From: Pseudosporangium ferrugineum
Lineage (GTDB): Bacteria; Actinomycetota; Actinomycetes; Mycobacteriales; Micromonosporaceae
Assembly (NCBI RefSeq): GCF_003002065.1
Contig: NZ_PVZG01000009.1
Coordinates: forward strand, 62,001-126,000
Length of the DNA: 64,000 nt
Direction: 5' to 3'
The notes beneath the pieces were generated by a model. That model saw nothing but the letters and a program-made list of their open reading frames with translations, had not been told where the DNA came from and did not search any database. How positions within the stretch are numbered: the stretch's first letter is position 1; every line of letters begins with the position of its first letter. Of this stretch, positions 8,016 to 16,356 are shown piece after piece. A program made the position numbers and the translations under genes.

Positions 8016-9686
8016 GTGGCATTGGCCACCGTTCGCACCGGCACCGCCGCGCCGCCCGGCGATGAGGGGCTTTCGCTGCTCGAGGTGCTGATGTCGATCG
8101 TCGTCATCGGGACCGTGATGGCCTCCGTGGCGCCCTTTCTCGTACGGTCGCTGAACGTCAGCGACCAGCAGCGCGGCGACCAGATCGCCGTGCAGGTGGC
8201 CAACGACGCCCTCGAACGCGTCCGCGGGCTCGACCCGACCTCCCTGCTGACCGGCCGGAGCAAGGCCGCCACGGACGCCCAGTGGTCGAAGGCCCCGGCC
8301 GAGGTCAAGGATCTGCTGCCGGCCGGTCTGGCCGCCGACCCGATGCTTCCGGTCACCTCCACGGCCGGACTCCGGGCGCCGCTGCCGACCGAGGAGAATC
8401 CGTTCCCGGTCAACGACATGACCTTCAAGCAGCAGTGGTACGTCGGACGCTGCTGGCAGCCGAAGGCCGACGCCACCCACACCGACATCGGCGCGTGCGG
8501 CGGGACCGCCACCGGCGTGCCGTTCTTCCGCGTCGTGGTGTCCGTGACGTGGAAGCACCGGGCCTGCACAAGCGGCAACTGCATCTACGTCGCGTCGACC
8601 CTGGTCAGCAACGCCGCCGACCCCGTGTTCGACATCAAGCGCCCGGCGCCGACCGTCACCGACCCGGGCAACCAGTACGCGTACCTCGGGTCCCCGGTCA
8701 ACCTGCAGATCGGTTCCACCGGCGGCCGGCTGCCGCTCACCTGGACCGCTACCGGCCTGCCGGCGGGCCTCACCCTGTCGCCGACCGCCCTCGTCACCGG
8801 CACGCCGACAGCGCTCGGCACCTCCACCGTGGTGGTGAAGGTGACGGACAAGGACGGACGTACCGACGACTCCACGTTCACCTGGACCGTGGTCAACGAG
8901 CTGGTCCTGACCAACCCCGGCGACCAGCTGACCCGCCCGAGCACCGCGGTCTCGCTGACCGTGGCGGCGACCGGCGGCGTCACCCCGCGCGCCTGGAGCG
9001 CCACCGGGCTGCCGGCGAGCATGACGATCAACCCGACGACCGGGGTCATCTCCGGCACCACGCCGGCGGCCATCCAGACCCTGAACGTCACGGTCACGGT
9101 GAAGGACGGTGGCACCCGTACGCTGACCGTCGCCTTCGTGTGGCGCATCGCCCCGCCGCTGGTCCTCCCCAACCCGGGCAACCAGTCGGCGACGATCGGC
9201 GACAACGGCGACTATCCGCTGGCGGCCTCGGGCGGCGCACCGCCCTACGCGTGGACGGCGGCCAACCTCCCGGCCGGCCTGACGATCAACCCGACCACCG
9301 GCCGCGTCTCCGGCATCCTCACCCAGGGCACCCGCTACATCACGACCATCACGGTCACCGACAGCATGGGCATCAAGCAGACCGTGAGCGTCGTCATCTC
9401 GGTGGCCAACCGGACCGGCTCCGACCTGCGGATCACGGCGCCCAACCCGGCGAGCCCGAACCAGACGACGGCCCTCGGTGCCACCGTGTCGCTGACCGCC
9501 ACCGGCCTGGGCGCGAACAAGCCCAGCTACCAGTGGACCGCCACCGGGCTGCCGCCCGGCGTGGCCCTCGCCCCGGACGGCGTCTTCAGCGGCAAGCCGA
9601 CCGCCAAGGGCGTCCACCGCGTGACGCTGACCCTGACGAGCGACCAGAGCGTGGCGACGATGATGTTCGACTGGACCGTGACATGA
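8016..9686 (+). CDS. Pilin-like minor subunit with four Ig-like (He_PIG) repeats
   Basis: A 556-residue protein. The N-terminus carries a class III prepilin signal: GDEG, then LSLLEVLMSIVVIGTVMASV, with Glu at +5, so it should be processed by PilD. About 120 residues of pilin-like region follow. From about residue 208 to the end there are four tandem ~80-residue beta domains, each with 'TGLPAGLT.(N)P.TG..SGTPT' type motifs, as in putative Ig (He_PIG) domains of surface proteins. It is far larger than a usual PilV-type minor pilin. The start is GTG 8016 or TTG 8022, both near GAGGACAGGAG. A tip or adhesive role is inferred. Confidence 0.82.
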   Translation: MALATVRTGTAAPPGDEGLSLLEVLMSIVVIGTVMASVAPFLVRSLNVSDQQRGDQIAVQVANDALERVRGLDPTSLLTGRSKAATDAQWSKAPAEVKDLLPAGLAADPMLPVTSTAGLRAPLPTEENPFPVNDMTFKQQWYVGRCWQPKADATHTDIGACGGTATGVPFFRVVVSVTWKHRACTSGNCIYVASTLVSNAADPVFDIKRPAPTVTDPGNQYAYLGSPVNLQIGSTGGRLPLTWTATGLPAGLTLSPTALVTGTPTALGTSTVVVKVTDKDGRTDDSTFTWTVVNELVLTNPGDQLTRPSTAVSLTVAATGGVTPRAWSATGLPASMTINPTTGVISGTTPAAIQTLNVTVTVKDGGTRTLTVAFVWRIAPPLVLPNPGNQSATIGDNGDYPLAASGGAPPYAWTAANLPAGLTINPTTGRVSGILTQGTRYITTITVTDSMGIKQTVSVVISVANRTGSDLRITAPNPASPNQTTALGATVSLTATGLGANKPSYQWTATGLPPGVALAPDGVFSGKPTAKGVHRVTLTLTSDQSVATMMFDWTVT

Positions 9687-10348
9687 CCCGCGCCGCGCGG
9701 CCGGAGCGGGACGACGCCGGGTTCTCGCTGGCCGAGGTGCTGGTGACGATGGGCCTGATGGGCGTGGTGATGATGATCTTCACCGGCGCGATCCTCCAGG
9801 TCTACCGCACCAACCAGGCCACCGAGACGCTCACCGAGGCGCAGGGCCAGCTCGCCACGGCGTTCCAGCGGTTCGACCGCGAGCTGCGGTACGCCTCCTG
9901 GATCAGCACCGTCGGCCAGGTGGGCACCCGGTACTACGTGGAGTTCGCCGGCGCCGACCCGACCCAGTGCCGGCAGCTGCGGCTCGAGACGGCCGCCTTC
10001 ACCAGCGGCAACCAGGGCTCCGGCCTGCTCCAGCTGCTGTCCTGGACGAAGGGCTCACCGCCCGCCTCCACCGCCCGCGGCCAGACGATCGCCTCGCAGA
10101 TCGTCACCACGGGAGTGCCGCCGTTCTTCACCCGGCAGCTCGCCAACGAGGCCCCGTACGCCAGCCCCAGCCCCAGTGCGGCCCCGGTCGGCGCGGACTA
10201 CGTCAACGACTTCCAGCGGCTGCGGGTCCGGCTCACCACCCGGTCCGCCGCCGGCAAGGCGTCGATCGACGTCACCTTCACCGCCCTGAACACCTCACGC
10301 CTGACTCCGGCCGCGAACGACTGCAGCGAAGGGAGGCCCACCACATGA
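9683..10348 (+). CDS. Pilin-like minor subunit (PilW/PulJ type)
   Basis: A 221-residue protein with a prepilin leader ending DDAG, followed by FSLAEVLVTMGLMGVVMMIF with Glu at +5. The long helix continues through a Gln/Glu/Arg-rich stretch (TLTEAQGQLATAFQRFDREL) typical of PilW/PulJ pseudopilins. The C-terminal domain has two Cys (TQCRQL and NDCSEG). The start overlaps the previous stop by four bases (ATGA), and its own stop overlaps the next start in the same way. Probably part of the pilus initiation/tip complex with its neighbours. Confidence 0.82.
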   Translation: MTRAARPERDDAGFSLAEVLVTMGLMGVVMMIFTGAILQVYRTNQATETLTEAQGQLATAFQRFDRELRYASWISTVGQVGTRYYVEFAGADPTQCRQLRLETAAFTSGNQGSGLLQLLSWTKGSPPASTARGQTIASQIVTTGVPPFFTRQLANEAPYASPSPSAAPVGADYVNDFQRLRVRLTTRSAAGKASIDVTFTALNTSRLTPAANDCSEGRPTT

Positions 10349-11904
10349 CGCTCCTGCCCCGACGCCGGCGCCACCGTGCGGGCACGACCGGCGACGATCG
10401 CGGCTCGATGCCGATGGCGCTGCTGGTGACGCTGGTCGCCATGTCGCTGAGCGCCGCCATGGCGCCGGTGGTCATGACGCAGGTCTCGGCCACCCGTGCG
10501 GTCGCCGGCCGCACGACGGCGCTGGACGCCGCCCAGGCCGGCATCGACGCCGCGGTGGCCCAGTTGCGCGCGGCGACCGCCGCCGGCAACCCCAAGGCGG
10601 GTCAGCTCGAGAACCTGCCGCCGTGCGTGATGACCGGCAGCCAGGACGTCGGCAAGAAGGCCGGCACCAAGGAGGTCGGGCTGCGCTACCGGATCACCAT
10701 CAAGTATTTCGGCCTGCCGGCGAGCGCCGTCGACGACACCCCGGAGGAATTGCCCTGTCCCCCGACGGACGTGCCGTCGACCGCGACGCTGACCGCCACG
10801 GGCACCGGGTCGGGCACCGGGGCGCTCACGCCCGGCAGCCCGAACTCGCGCACGATCGAGGCCACGTACACGTTCAAGACCAACAACCAGAACATCGACG
10901 GGGGCGCCATCCAGCTCGCCTCGCCCACGACCAACCGGCTGTGCATGGACGCCGGCAGCAGCCCGCCGCCCGCCACCGGCACCGCGGTGTTCGTCCGGCC
11001 GTGCAAGTCGGACATCGACGCGGCGAGCGAGCAGCGGTGGGCCTACACCACCGAGCTCAACATCAAGCTGGTCGGCTCCGACACCTCGGGCACGCCGGCC
11101 GGCCTGTGCCTGGACGCGCCCGTACCGCACGCGAACAACGGCGCCGTGACACTCCAGCCGTGCCTGGGACGGACCGCGCGGCAGCAGTGGAGCCTGACCG
11201 ACAGTTCCACCTTCCGGGGCACCACGGACGGTGTGAACCTGGACAACTACTGCCTCAACGCCTCGGTCGCCGGGGCGACCGGAGCGCTCCTGCTCGGCGG
11301 CTGCAGTGCCACCTCCAACAGGAACGTCTTCCGCTCCCAGGCCAAGGTGGGCGCCGGCACGGCCTCCGCCGCCACCGGCCAGCTGGTGAACTACAAGCAG
11401 TTCAGCCGCTGCCTCGACGTGACCAACTTCGACGTGAACATGACGTACATGATCGTCTGGTTCTGCAAACAGGCACCGGACGGCAACGTGTCGTGGAACC
11501 AGAAGTGGACGCTGCCGCCGCAGTCGACCAGCCTGGCCACCGCGGTGCCGGAGCGGATCCGGACGGCGGGCAGCGGCAACCCGGGCTACTGCCTGCGCAC
11601 CCCGACGACCACGGCCGGCTACGTCACCCTGGCGTCCTGCACGTTGAGCGGCCCACTCACCGATCCGCGGCTGATCTGGACCATCTACGGCGACACCGGC
11701 GACTACACGACGAGCTACCGGATCGTCGACAGCAACGGCTACTGCCTCACCCCGACCGACCTGACGGTGACCACCCCGGACACCCACTCCGACGGCACCA
11801 GCAAGGTCAAGGTCGCCACGTGCAGCGGCTCTGAGCTGCAGAAGTGGAACGCCCCGGCCAACTTCAACAAGCCGCTGGTGCTGACCAACACGCAGGAGAA
11901 GTGA
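10345..11904 (+). CDS. PilX/GspK-like minor pilin with ricin-type lectin repeats
   Basis: A 519-residue protein. The N-terminus is GDDRG followed by SMPMALLVTLVAMSLSAAMAPVVM, a prepilin-like helix lacking Glu at +5, as in GspK/PilX-type proteins. From about residue 185 it carries ricin B-type beta-trefoil repeats: recurrent CLD/CM(D)A and QxW motifs (EQRW, RQQW, NQKW, LQKW) with paired Cys, enough for two lectin domains. Ricin B domains bind sugars in known families; ligand binding here is inferred. This is the last gene of the operon. Its stop is 3 nt from the stop of the convergent propeller gene. Confidence 0.82.
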   Translation: MTLLPRRRRHRAGTTGDDRGSMPMALLVTLVAMSLSAAMAPVVMTQVSATRAVAGRTTALDAAQAGIDAAVAQLRAATAAGNPKAGQLENLPPCVMTGSQDVGKKAGTKEVGLRYRITIKYFGLPASAVDDTPEELPCPPTDVPSTATLTATGTGSGTGALTPGSPNSRTIEATYTFKTNNQNIDGGAIQLASPTTNRLCMDAGSSPPPATGTAVFVRPCKSDIDAASEQRWAYTTELNIKLVGSDTSGTPAGLCLDAPVPHANNGAVTLQPCLGRTARQQWSLTDSSTFRGTTDGVNLDNYCLNASVAGATGALLLGGCSATSNRNVFRSQAKVGAGTASAATGQLVNYKQFSRCLDVTNFDVNMTYMIVWFCKQAPDGNVSWNQKWTLPPQSTSLATAVPERIRTAGSGNPGYCLRTPTTTAGYVTLASCTLSGPLTDPRLIWTIYGDTGDYTTSYRIVDSNGYCLTPTDLTVTTPDTHSDGTSKVKVATCSGSELQKWNAPANFNKPLVLTNTQEK

Positions 11905-11907
11905 CCG

Positions 11908-13179
11908 TCACGGCTGGGGCAGGCGCCAGACGCCGGTCGGGCCGGGAACCGTGGGGCAGGCGAGGTAGGGCGCGCGGACCTCGCAGCCGTACGGCACCGC
12001 GGCGTCGAGCGATCCGACGGTGTGCGCCCTGCCGTCCGCCGGGTCGGTGACGCTGACCCAGGTCCGGCCCCGGCCGGTGTCCGTACGCAGCCGCACACCC
12101 TCCACCGTCAGCACGTGCCCCAGCCGCTCGACGGCCGCCCCCGTGCGCGGGTCGATCACCACCGACTCCGGGTTGTTCGCCCCCTCGTACGCCACCAGCA
12201 CCCCGTCCGGCGTGACCCCCGCGGAGGTCCAGGCCGGCTGGGTCCAGAGCACCGACCCGTTCCCGGGGTCGAGCCCGCTGAGCCCGTGGCCGTGCGCGAC
12301 GCACAGCACCGGCCCGCAGTCGTGCACGTCGCCGACCGGCACGTCCTTCGCCGTCCACCGCACGGTCAGCCCGGGCAGCCCGTACGCGGTCAGCGACGTG
12401 CCCTCCCGTTCCCGCCGCGACAGGTAGAGCCGCTCCCCGGCCACCGCCGCCGTCGCGTAGCGGGGCTGCGCCGGGTCGCTCGACAGGGGCACCCCGAGCC
12501 TGCCGTCCCCGAGCACCGACCCGTCGGCGAAGCGCAGCGTCAGGACCCGCCCGTCGAGGCCCACGAGGACGATCCGGTCCGGGTGCTCCGACAGGTCGTT
12601 GGCGATCTCCGCGCGGGTGTCGACGATCCGGGTCCATACCCGCATCCCGGTGCGCGCGTCGGAGAGCGTCAGCCGGGTGTTCGTGTCGCTCAACTCGCTG
12701 CGCAGCAGCACCCGGGCGCCGGTCAGCGCGACCGCCGAGGTGGCCGCGGACTCCAGGTGCCACAGGATCGTGCCGTCGGCCGCGTCCAGGAAGGTCATCC
12801 GGGGGCCGTTGCCGGGCCGCGCCAGCAGCACGCCGGAGTCCGGGTCGAGGGTCAGCGACCGGACGTTCTGCGGCAGCGCCGTCGCCCACGCCCGGTCTCC
12901 GCCCGGGAGGTCGTACCGGGTCACCCCGGGCTCGCCGTCGGTGCCGCGGCCGAGGGCGGCCGTGTAGAAGGCCGACGGCCCGAGGGTGAAGGCCGCCGCG
13001 GCGGCGCCCCCGGCCGACAGCACCGGCGCCATCGCCGTCCCCTGCGGTGCCGCCGCGCTGACCCCCAGCAGGACGGCCGCCAGCAGCGCCGGGACCACCA
13101 TCGGGCGCGGGCCCTCCGACGCCGCCCGGGGGCGCGGCGGGGCCAGATCAAGATCGATCACCGGTACGGCGTTCGTCAC
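11908..13179 (-). CDS. PQQ-like beta-propeller membrane-anchored protein
   Basis: A 423-residue protein. One transmembrane helix or uncleaved signal near residues 27-45 (MVVPALLAAVLLGVSAAA) is followed by repeated blades with 'DA.DG.ILWHLES', 'DARTGMRVWTRI' and 'DPGNGSVLWTQP', typical of PQQ-enzyme-like repeats. No dehydrogenase active-site residues are evident, so it is more likely an extracytoplasmic scaffold or binding propeller. It converges on the pil operon and is divergent from the GntR gene, 74 bp away. The GTG start at 13179 has no clear ribosome site. Confidence 0.75.
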   Translation of the reverse strand: MTNAVPVIDLDLAPPRPRAASEGPRPMVVPALLAAVLLGVSAAAPQGTAMAPVLSAGGAAAAAFTLGPSAFYTAALGRGTDGEPGVTRYDLPGGDRAWATALPQNVRSLTLDPDSGVLLARPGNGPRMTFLDAADGTILWHLESAATSAVALTGARVLLRSELSDTNTRLTLSDARTGMRVWTRIVDTRAEIANDLSEHPDRIVLVGLDGRVLTLRFADGSVLGDGRLGVPLSSDPAQPRYATAAVAGERLYLSRREREGTSLTAYGLPGLTVRWTAKDVPVGDVHDCGPVLCVAHGHGLSGLDPGNGSVLWTQPAWTSAGVTPDGVLVAYEGANNPESVVIDPRTGAAVERLGHVLTVEGVRLRTDTGRGRTWVSVTDPADGRAHTVGSLDAAVPYGCEVRAPYLACPTVPGPTGVWRLPQP

Positions 13180-13241
13180 CCGTTCAGCATGCGCCGCGAA
13201 GGGCCGCTACGGGTACGCCCACAGCCTCCGGTGACGATGAG

Positions 13242-13247
13242 TAGGCT
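13242..13247 (+). promoter_or_regulatory. Candidate -10 element, possibly leaderless GntR transcript
   Basis: TAGGCT lies 6 nt before the ATG at 13254, an arrangement typical of leaderless actinobacterial transcripts. No Shine-Dalgarno is visible. No convincing -35 was found. Confidence 0.35.
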
Positions 13248-13253
13248 GACTGT

Positions 13254-13904
13254 ATGTCCTATACGGTCCCGCCGACCCGCACGGCCGCCGTGGTGCGCCA
13301 GCTCCGGAACGAGATCGTGACGGGTGAGCTCCCGCCCGGCACGCTGATCAAGGATGCCGAGCTCGCCGCCCGGCTCGGCGTCAGCATCACGCCCGTGCGC
13401 GAGGCGATCGCCCAGCTCTCGGTGGAGGGCCTGATCGACATCGCCCCCAACCGCACCCGCCACGTCACCAAGGTCACCCAGAAGAACGCGCTGGAGCTCA
13501 TCGATGTGATGAGCGTCCTGGCCTGCGCCGGCTTCGAGTGGGGCGTGGAGAACCTGACCGCCACCCACCTCGATCTGATGCGGCAGCGGCAGAAGGAGTT
13601 CGTCGAGGGGCTGCGCACCGGCAATGTGCTCGCCGCCGGCGCGGCAGGCGCCGACTTCAGCACGATCGCCATCCTGGCCAGCGGCAACCGCGAGCTGCAG
13701 TCGATGGTCGATCTGGTGGTCGCGCGCACCCTGCGGATCCTGGCGATGGGCGCGGAGAGCGACCTCTGGCAGGTCTGGACGACCGGCCACGACGAGGTGC
13801 TGGAGCTGCTCGAGCGCGGCGACAACCAGGGCGCGATCACGCGTTACCGGCAGATCTACGCCGACTTCCGCACGCTGGTGGCCAACCACCTGTTCCGGGA
13901 GTGA
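13254..13904 (+). CDS. GntR-family transcriptional regulator (FadR/FCD-like)
   Basis: A 216-residue protein. The N-terminal winged helix (residues 8-70) has the GntR signature (LRNEIVTGELPPGTLI, then ELAARLGVSITPVREAIAQL). The C-terminal all-helical domain resembles FCD ligand-binding domains. In the usual metal-binding motif (D..FH) the His position reads Ser (GADFSTIAILASGN), so metal coordination may be altered. It is divergent from the propeller gene and converges with the luciferase-like gene with a one-base gap. It could regulate either neighbour; the effector cannot be predicted. Confidence 0.85.
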   Translation: MSYTVPPTRTAAVVRQLRNEIVTGELPPGTLIKDAELAARLGVSITPVREAIAQLSVEGLIDIAPNRTRHVTKVTQKNALELIDVMSVLACAGFEWGVENLTATHLDLMRQRQKEFVEGLRTGNVLAAGAAGADFSTIAILASGNRELQSMVDLVVARTLRILAMGAESDLWQVWTTGHDEVLELLERGDNQGAITRYRQIYADFRTLVANHLFRE

Positions 13905-13905
13905 C

Positions 13906-14844
13906 TCACCCCCCGGCCAGCCGCGGCAGCAGCGGGCCGAGCAGATCAAGGGCGTTCCGGCGTACGGCGTAGCGCGTGATCCCCCACCGCTCGCGATGCC
14001 GGCGCACCGCCGCGACGATCTCGTCCGCGGTGCCCACCAGGACGAACGGCACCTCGTGCAGCTCGCTCACGCTCATGCCCAGCCGCTCGGCGTGCTCGGC
14101 CAGGAACGCGCCGGCGTCGTCGGTGATCTCGACGAGCTGCACCAGCGCCTCCAGCGCCGCGCCGCCGCCCGAGCGGGCCAGCTCCACCTGCGCGTCGATC
14201 TCGGTGAGCCGCCACCGGGCCTCGTGCTGGTGCCCGTCGGCCTTGGTGCGGCCGAAGCCGGTGAGCCCCACGATGTCGGCGTGCTCGCCCGCCCAGCCCA
14301 GCAGGCGCGAGTTCGCCGTGCCCACCAGCAGCGGGATCCGTTCCTGCACCGGTCGCGGCTTCTCGAGGACGGCGTTGAGCATCGTCAGCTCCGGGCCCGC
14401 CACGGTGACCGTCTCGCCGGCGAGCAGCCGTACGGTCGCCTCGGCCACCGCCAGGCACCGGTCCACCCGGCCGGGCACACCGGGCCGCACCCGGCCGACC
14501 GCGTCCCATTCCGCCGGGGTGTGCCCGGCGCCGATCCCCAGCAGCGCCCGGCCGCCGGAGACCACGTCCAGCGTGGCCACGTCGGCGGCGAGCAGGATCG
14601 GCTCCCGTACGCCGGCGTTGGAGACGTAGGAGCCGAGCCGGATCGTGGAGGTCACCGCGGCGGCCGCGGCCAGCGCCACGAACGGGGACGCGCAGACGCC
14701 GGGGTGATCGGCGGCGAGCAGCGTGCCGAAGCCGGCCGCCTCGGCCCGCCGGGCGGTCTCCAGCCAATCGGCGGCGTCTGCGGGCTGCACCTGGAGCGCG
14801 AAATCGGCCATTCCTGTCCGTCCGTTCTGGAGACGCTCTGACAT
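13906..14844 (-). CDS. Luciferase-like (probable F420-dependent) oxidoreductase
   Basis: A TIM-barrel protein of the bacterial luciferase-like family. The pattern ARRAEAAGFGTLLAADHPG, then STIRLGSYVSNAGVREP, then LLGIGAGHTPAEWDAVG is typical of the actinobacterial F420-dependent TIGR03621-like group. Cofactor and substrate are inferred from family only. The longest form is 312 aa from 14844. An internal ATG at 14811 (MADFALQVQ) fits the usual N-terminus better and is equally likely. It stands alone, convergent with the GntR gene. Confidence 0.8.
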   Translation of the reverse strand: MSERLQNGRTGMADFALQVQPADAADWLETARRAEAAGFGTLLAADHPGVCASPFVALAAAAAVTSTIRLGSYVSNAGVREPILLAADVATLDVVSGGRALLGIGAGHTPAEWDAVGRVRPGVPGRVDRCLAVAEATVRLLAGETVTVAGPELTMLNAVLEKPRPVQERIPLLVGTANSRLLGWAGEHADIVGLTGFGRTKADGHQHEARWRLTEIDAQVELARSGGGAALEALVQLVEITDDAGAFLAEHAERLGMSVSELHEVPFVLVGTADEIVAAVRRHRERWGITRYAVRRNALDLLGPLLPRLAGG

Positions 14845-14893
14845 CTGTTCGGAGACGTGGATAAGTACCCGGAACGCCCCCCATCATGACGTC

Positions 14894-16174
14894 ATGGATA
14901 AATCTGTTGCCGCACGACGCCTTCCGCGGCGGACGCTGGCCATCGCGGCAGCACTCGTCGTATTTGCCGGCCTACTTGTCGCCAACCTCGGCGACGCGCT
15001 GGCCGGCGGGGCGAAGGCGCAGGCAGCGGCCAATCATACGGTTACTTTCGCCAATGACAGCGGAGAAAAGATCTGGATCGGCAGCACGGTGAACGCGGAC
15101 GGCTCCGAGAACTTCGGGAGCCTGCCGATCCTGGAACCGGGTCAGCGGGCCTCGATCGTGATTCCGGAAACGTCCGGGCCGGGACACTGGCGGGGTAAGT
15201 TCTTCGCCCGGCAACGGTGCACCGGCGAGCCTGGTAGCACGTTCCACTGCGCGGTCGGTGACTGCGGCAACGCGATGGACCACTGCGCGATCAACTCCGA
15301 GAGGCCGGCGAGCCTTGCCGAGTTCAACTTCGACCCCTCGGACCCGTACGGTTCACCCTGGTACAACATCAGCTACGTCAACGCCGTGTCGTTGCCGATC
15401 ACGATCACGCCCACCGGCGGCCCGGCGCCCGTGCCGAACTCCCAGCATTGCGGGGAGGCGGGCTGCGCCAAACCGTTCCTCAAGGTCTGCCCGGAGGGCA
15501 ATCTGATCCGCGATGACCAGGGTCAGCCGTTGAACTGCATCAACCCCAACCGGGATGCGGAAACGGACTACAGCCGGGCGCTCAACGGCGAATGCCCGAA
15601 GGCGTACAGCTGGTCCAAGCAGGATGCCGTCATCGGCAACCAGACCATGTTCCAGTGCAAGGAATGCTCGGGTTTCACGATCACCTTCCACGGCAACGGC
15701 ACGGCCCCCGCGCAGGCCGTGGTACCGCCCGCTGTCGTGCCGCCGGTGAAGAAGCCGCCAGTCGCGCAGTACAGCGGAGAGCGAACCGCCGTCTCCAGCG
15801 CGATCGTGAACGACTGGCAGGGCAAATGCCTCGACGTCCGGAACGGCAACCTGTCCGACGGAATTCCGCTACAGGTGTCCGCCTGCAACGGCAGCAGGGG
15901 GCAGAGGTGGACCTTCGCAGGCGGGTCCCTGCGGACCGAGGGCAAACTCTGCATGGACGTCGCCTGGGGGTCGAGGGACAACGGTGCTGTCGTCCAGATC
16001 GCCAATTGCAGCGGTAACCCGGCTCAACAATGGGTCCTGTCATCCGCCGGCGATCTGGTGAATCCGCAGGCGAACAAGTGCCTCGACATCAAGGACTGGA
16101 ACGCGGCTGACGGCGCGCCGCTACAGATCTGGGAGTGTGCCGGGTCCGTCAACCAGAAGTGGCACACAGCCTGA
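14894..16174 (+). CDS. Secreted thaumatin-family protein with C-terminal ricin B lectin domain
   Basis: A 426-residue secreted protein. The signal region has a twin-arginine-like start (ARRLPRRTLAIAAALVVFAG) and ends near Ala-45. Residues ~47-290 match the thaumatin fold: the start HTVTFANDSGEKIWIG, the conserved CPKAYSWSKQD near the end, and many Cys pairs. A Pro/Val linker leads to a ~125-residue ricin B trefoil with three CLD/CMD and QxW repeats (GQRW, AQQW, NQKW). Bacterial thaumatin-like proteins are associated with glucan binding, and the lectin suggests carbohydrate targeting (inference). No ribosome site is seen. Confidence 0.82.
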   Translation: MDKSVAARRLPRRTLAIAAALVVFAGLLVANLGDALAGGAKAQAAANHTVTFANDSGEKIWIGSTVNADGSENFGSLPILEPGQRASIVIPETSGPGHWRGKFFARQRCTGEPGSTFHCAVGDCGNAMDHCAINSERPASLAEFNFDPSDPYGSPWYNISYVNAVSLPITITPTGGPAPVPNSQHCGEAGCAKPFLKVCPEGNLIRDDQGQPLNCINPNRDAETDYSRALNGECPKAYSWSKQDAVIGNQTMFQCKECSGFTITFHGNGTAPAQAVVPPAVVPPVKKPPVAQYSGERTAVSSAIVNDWQGKCLDVRNGNLSDGIPLQVSACNGSRGQRWTFAGGSLRTEGKLCMDVAWGSRDNGAVVQIANCSGNPAQQWVLSSAGDLVNPQANKCLDIKDWNAADGAPLQIWECAGSVNQKWHTA

Positions 16175-16193
16175 GCCCGTCTGCTGAGCAGAA

Positions 16194-16226
16194 CGCGGGC
16201 AGCGGACCTGACGTTCGCTGCCCGCG
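16194..16226 (+). terminator. Hairpin terminator after the thaumatin-lectin gene
   Basis: Perfect 11-bp stem CGCGGGCAGCG / CGCTGCCCGCG with an 11-nt loop, 19 nt after the stop codon. No T tract, as is usual in GC-rich actinobacteria. Confidence 0.6.
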
Positions 16227-16356
16227 GTGCGCAGGGGACAGGCGACGTCCCTCAAAGGGACGTGCTGCCGGAATCTGCGCGCGTCCTCTCCGCCCGTGAA
16301 CCGGGGACATCCTCCGTCCGTCTTGTGGTCGACCCTGCCGAACGGGCAGAGCAGCC

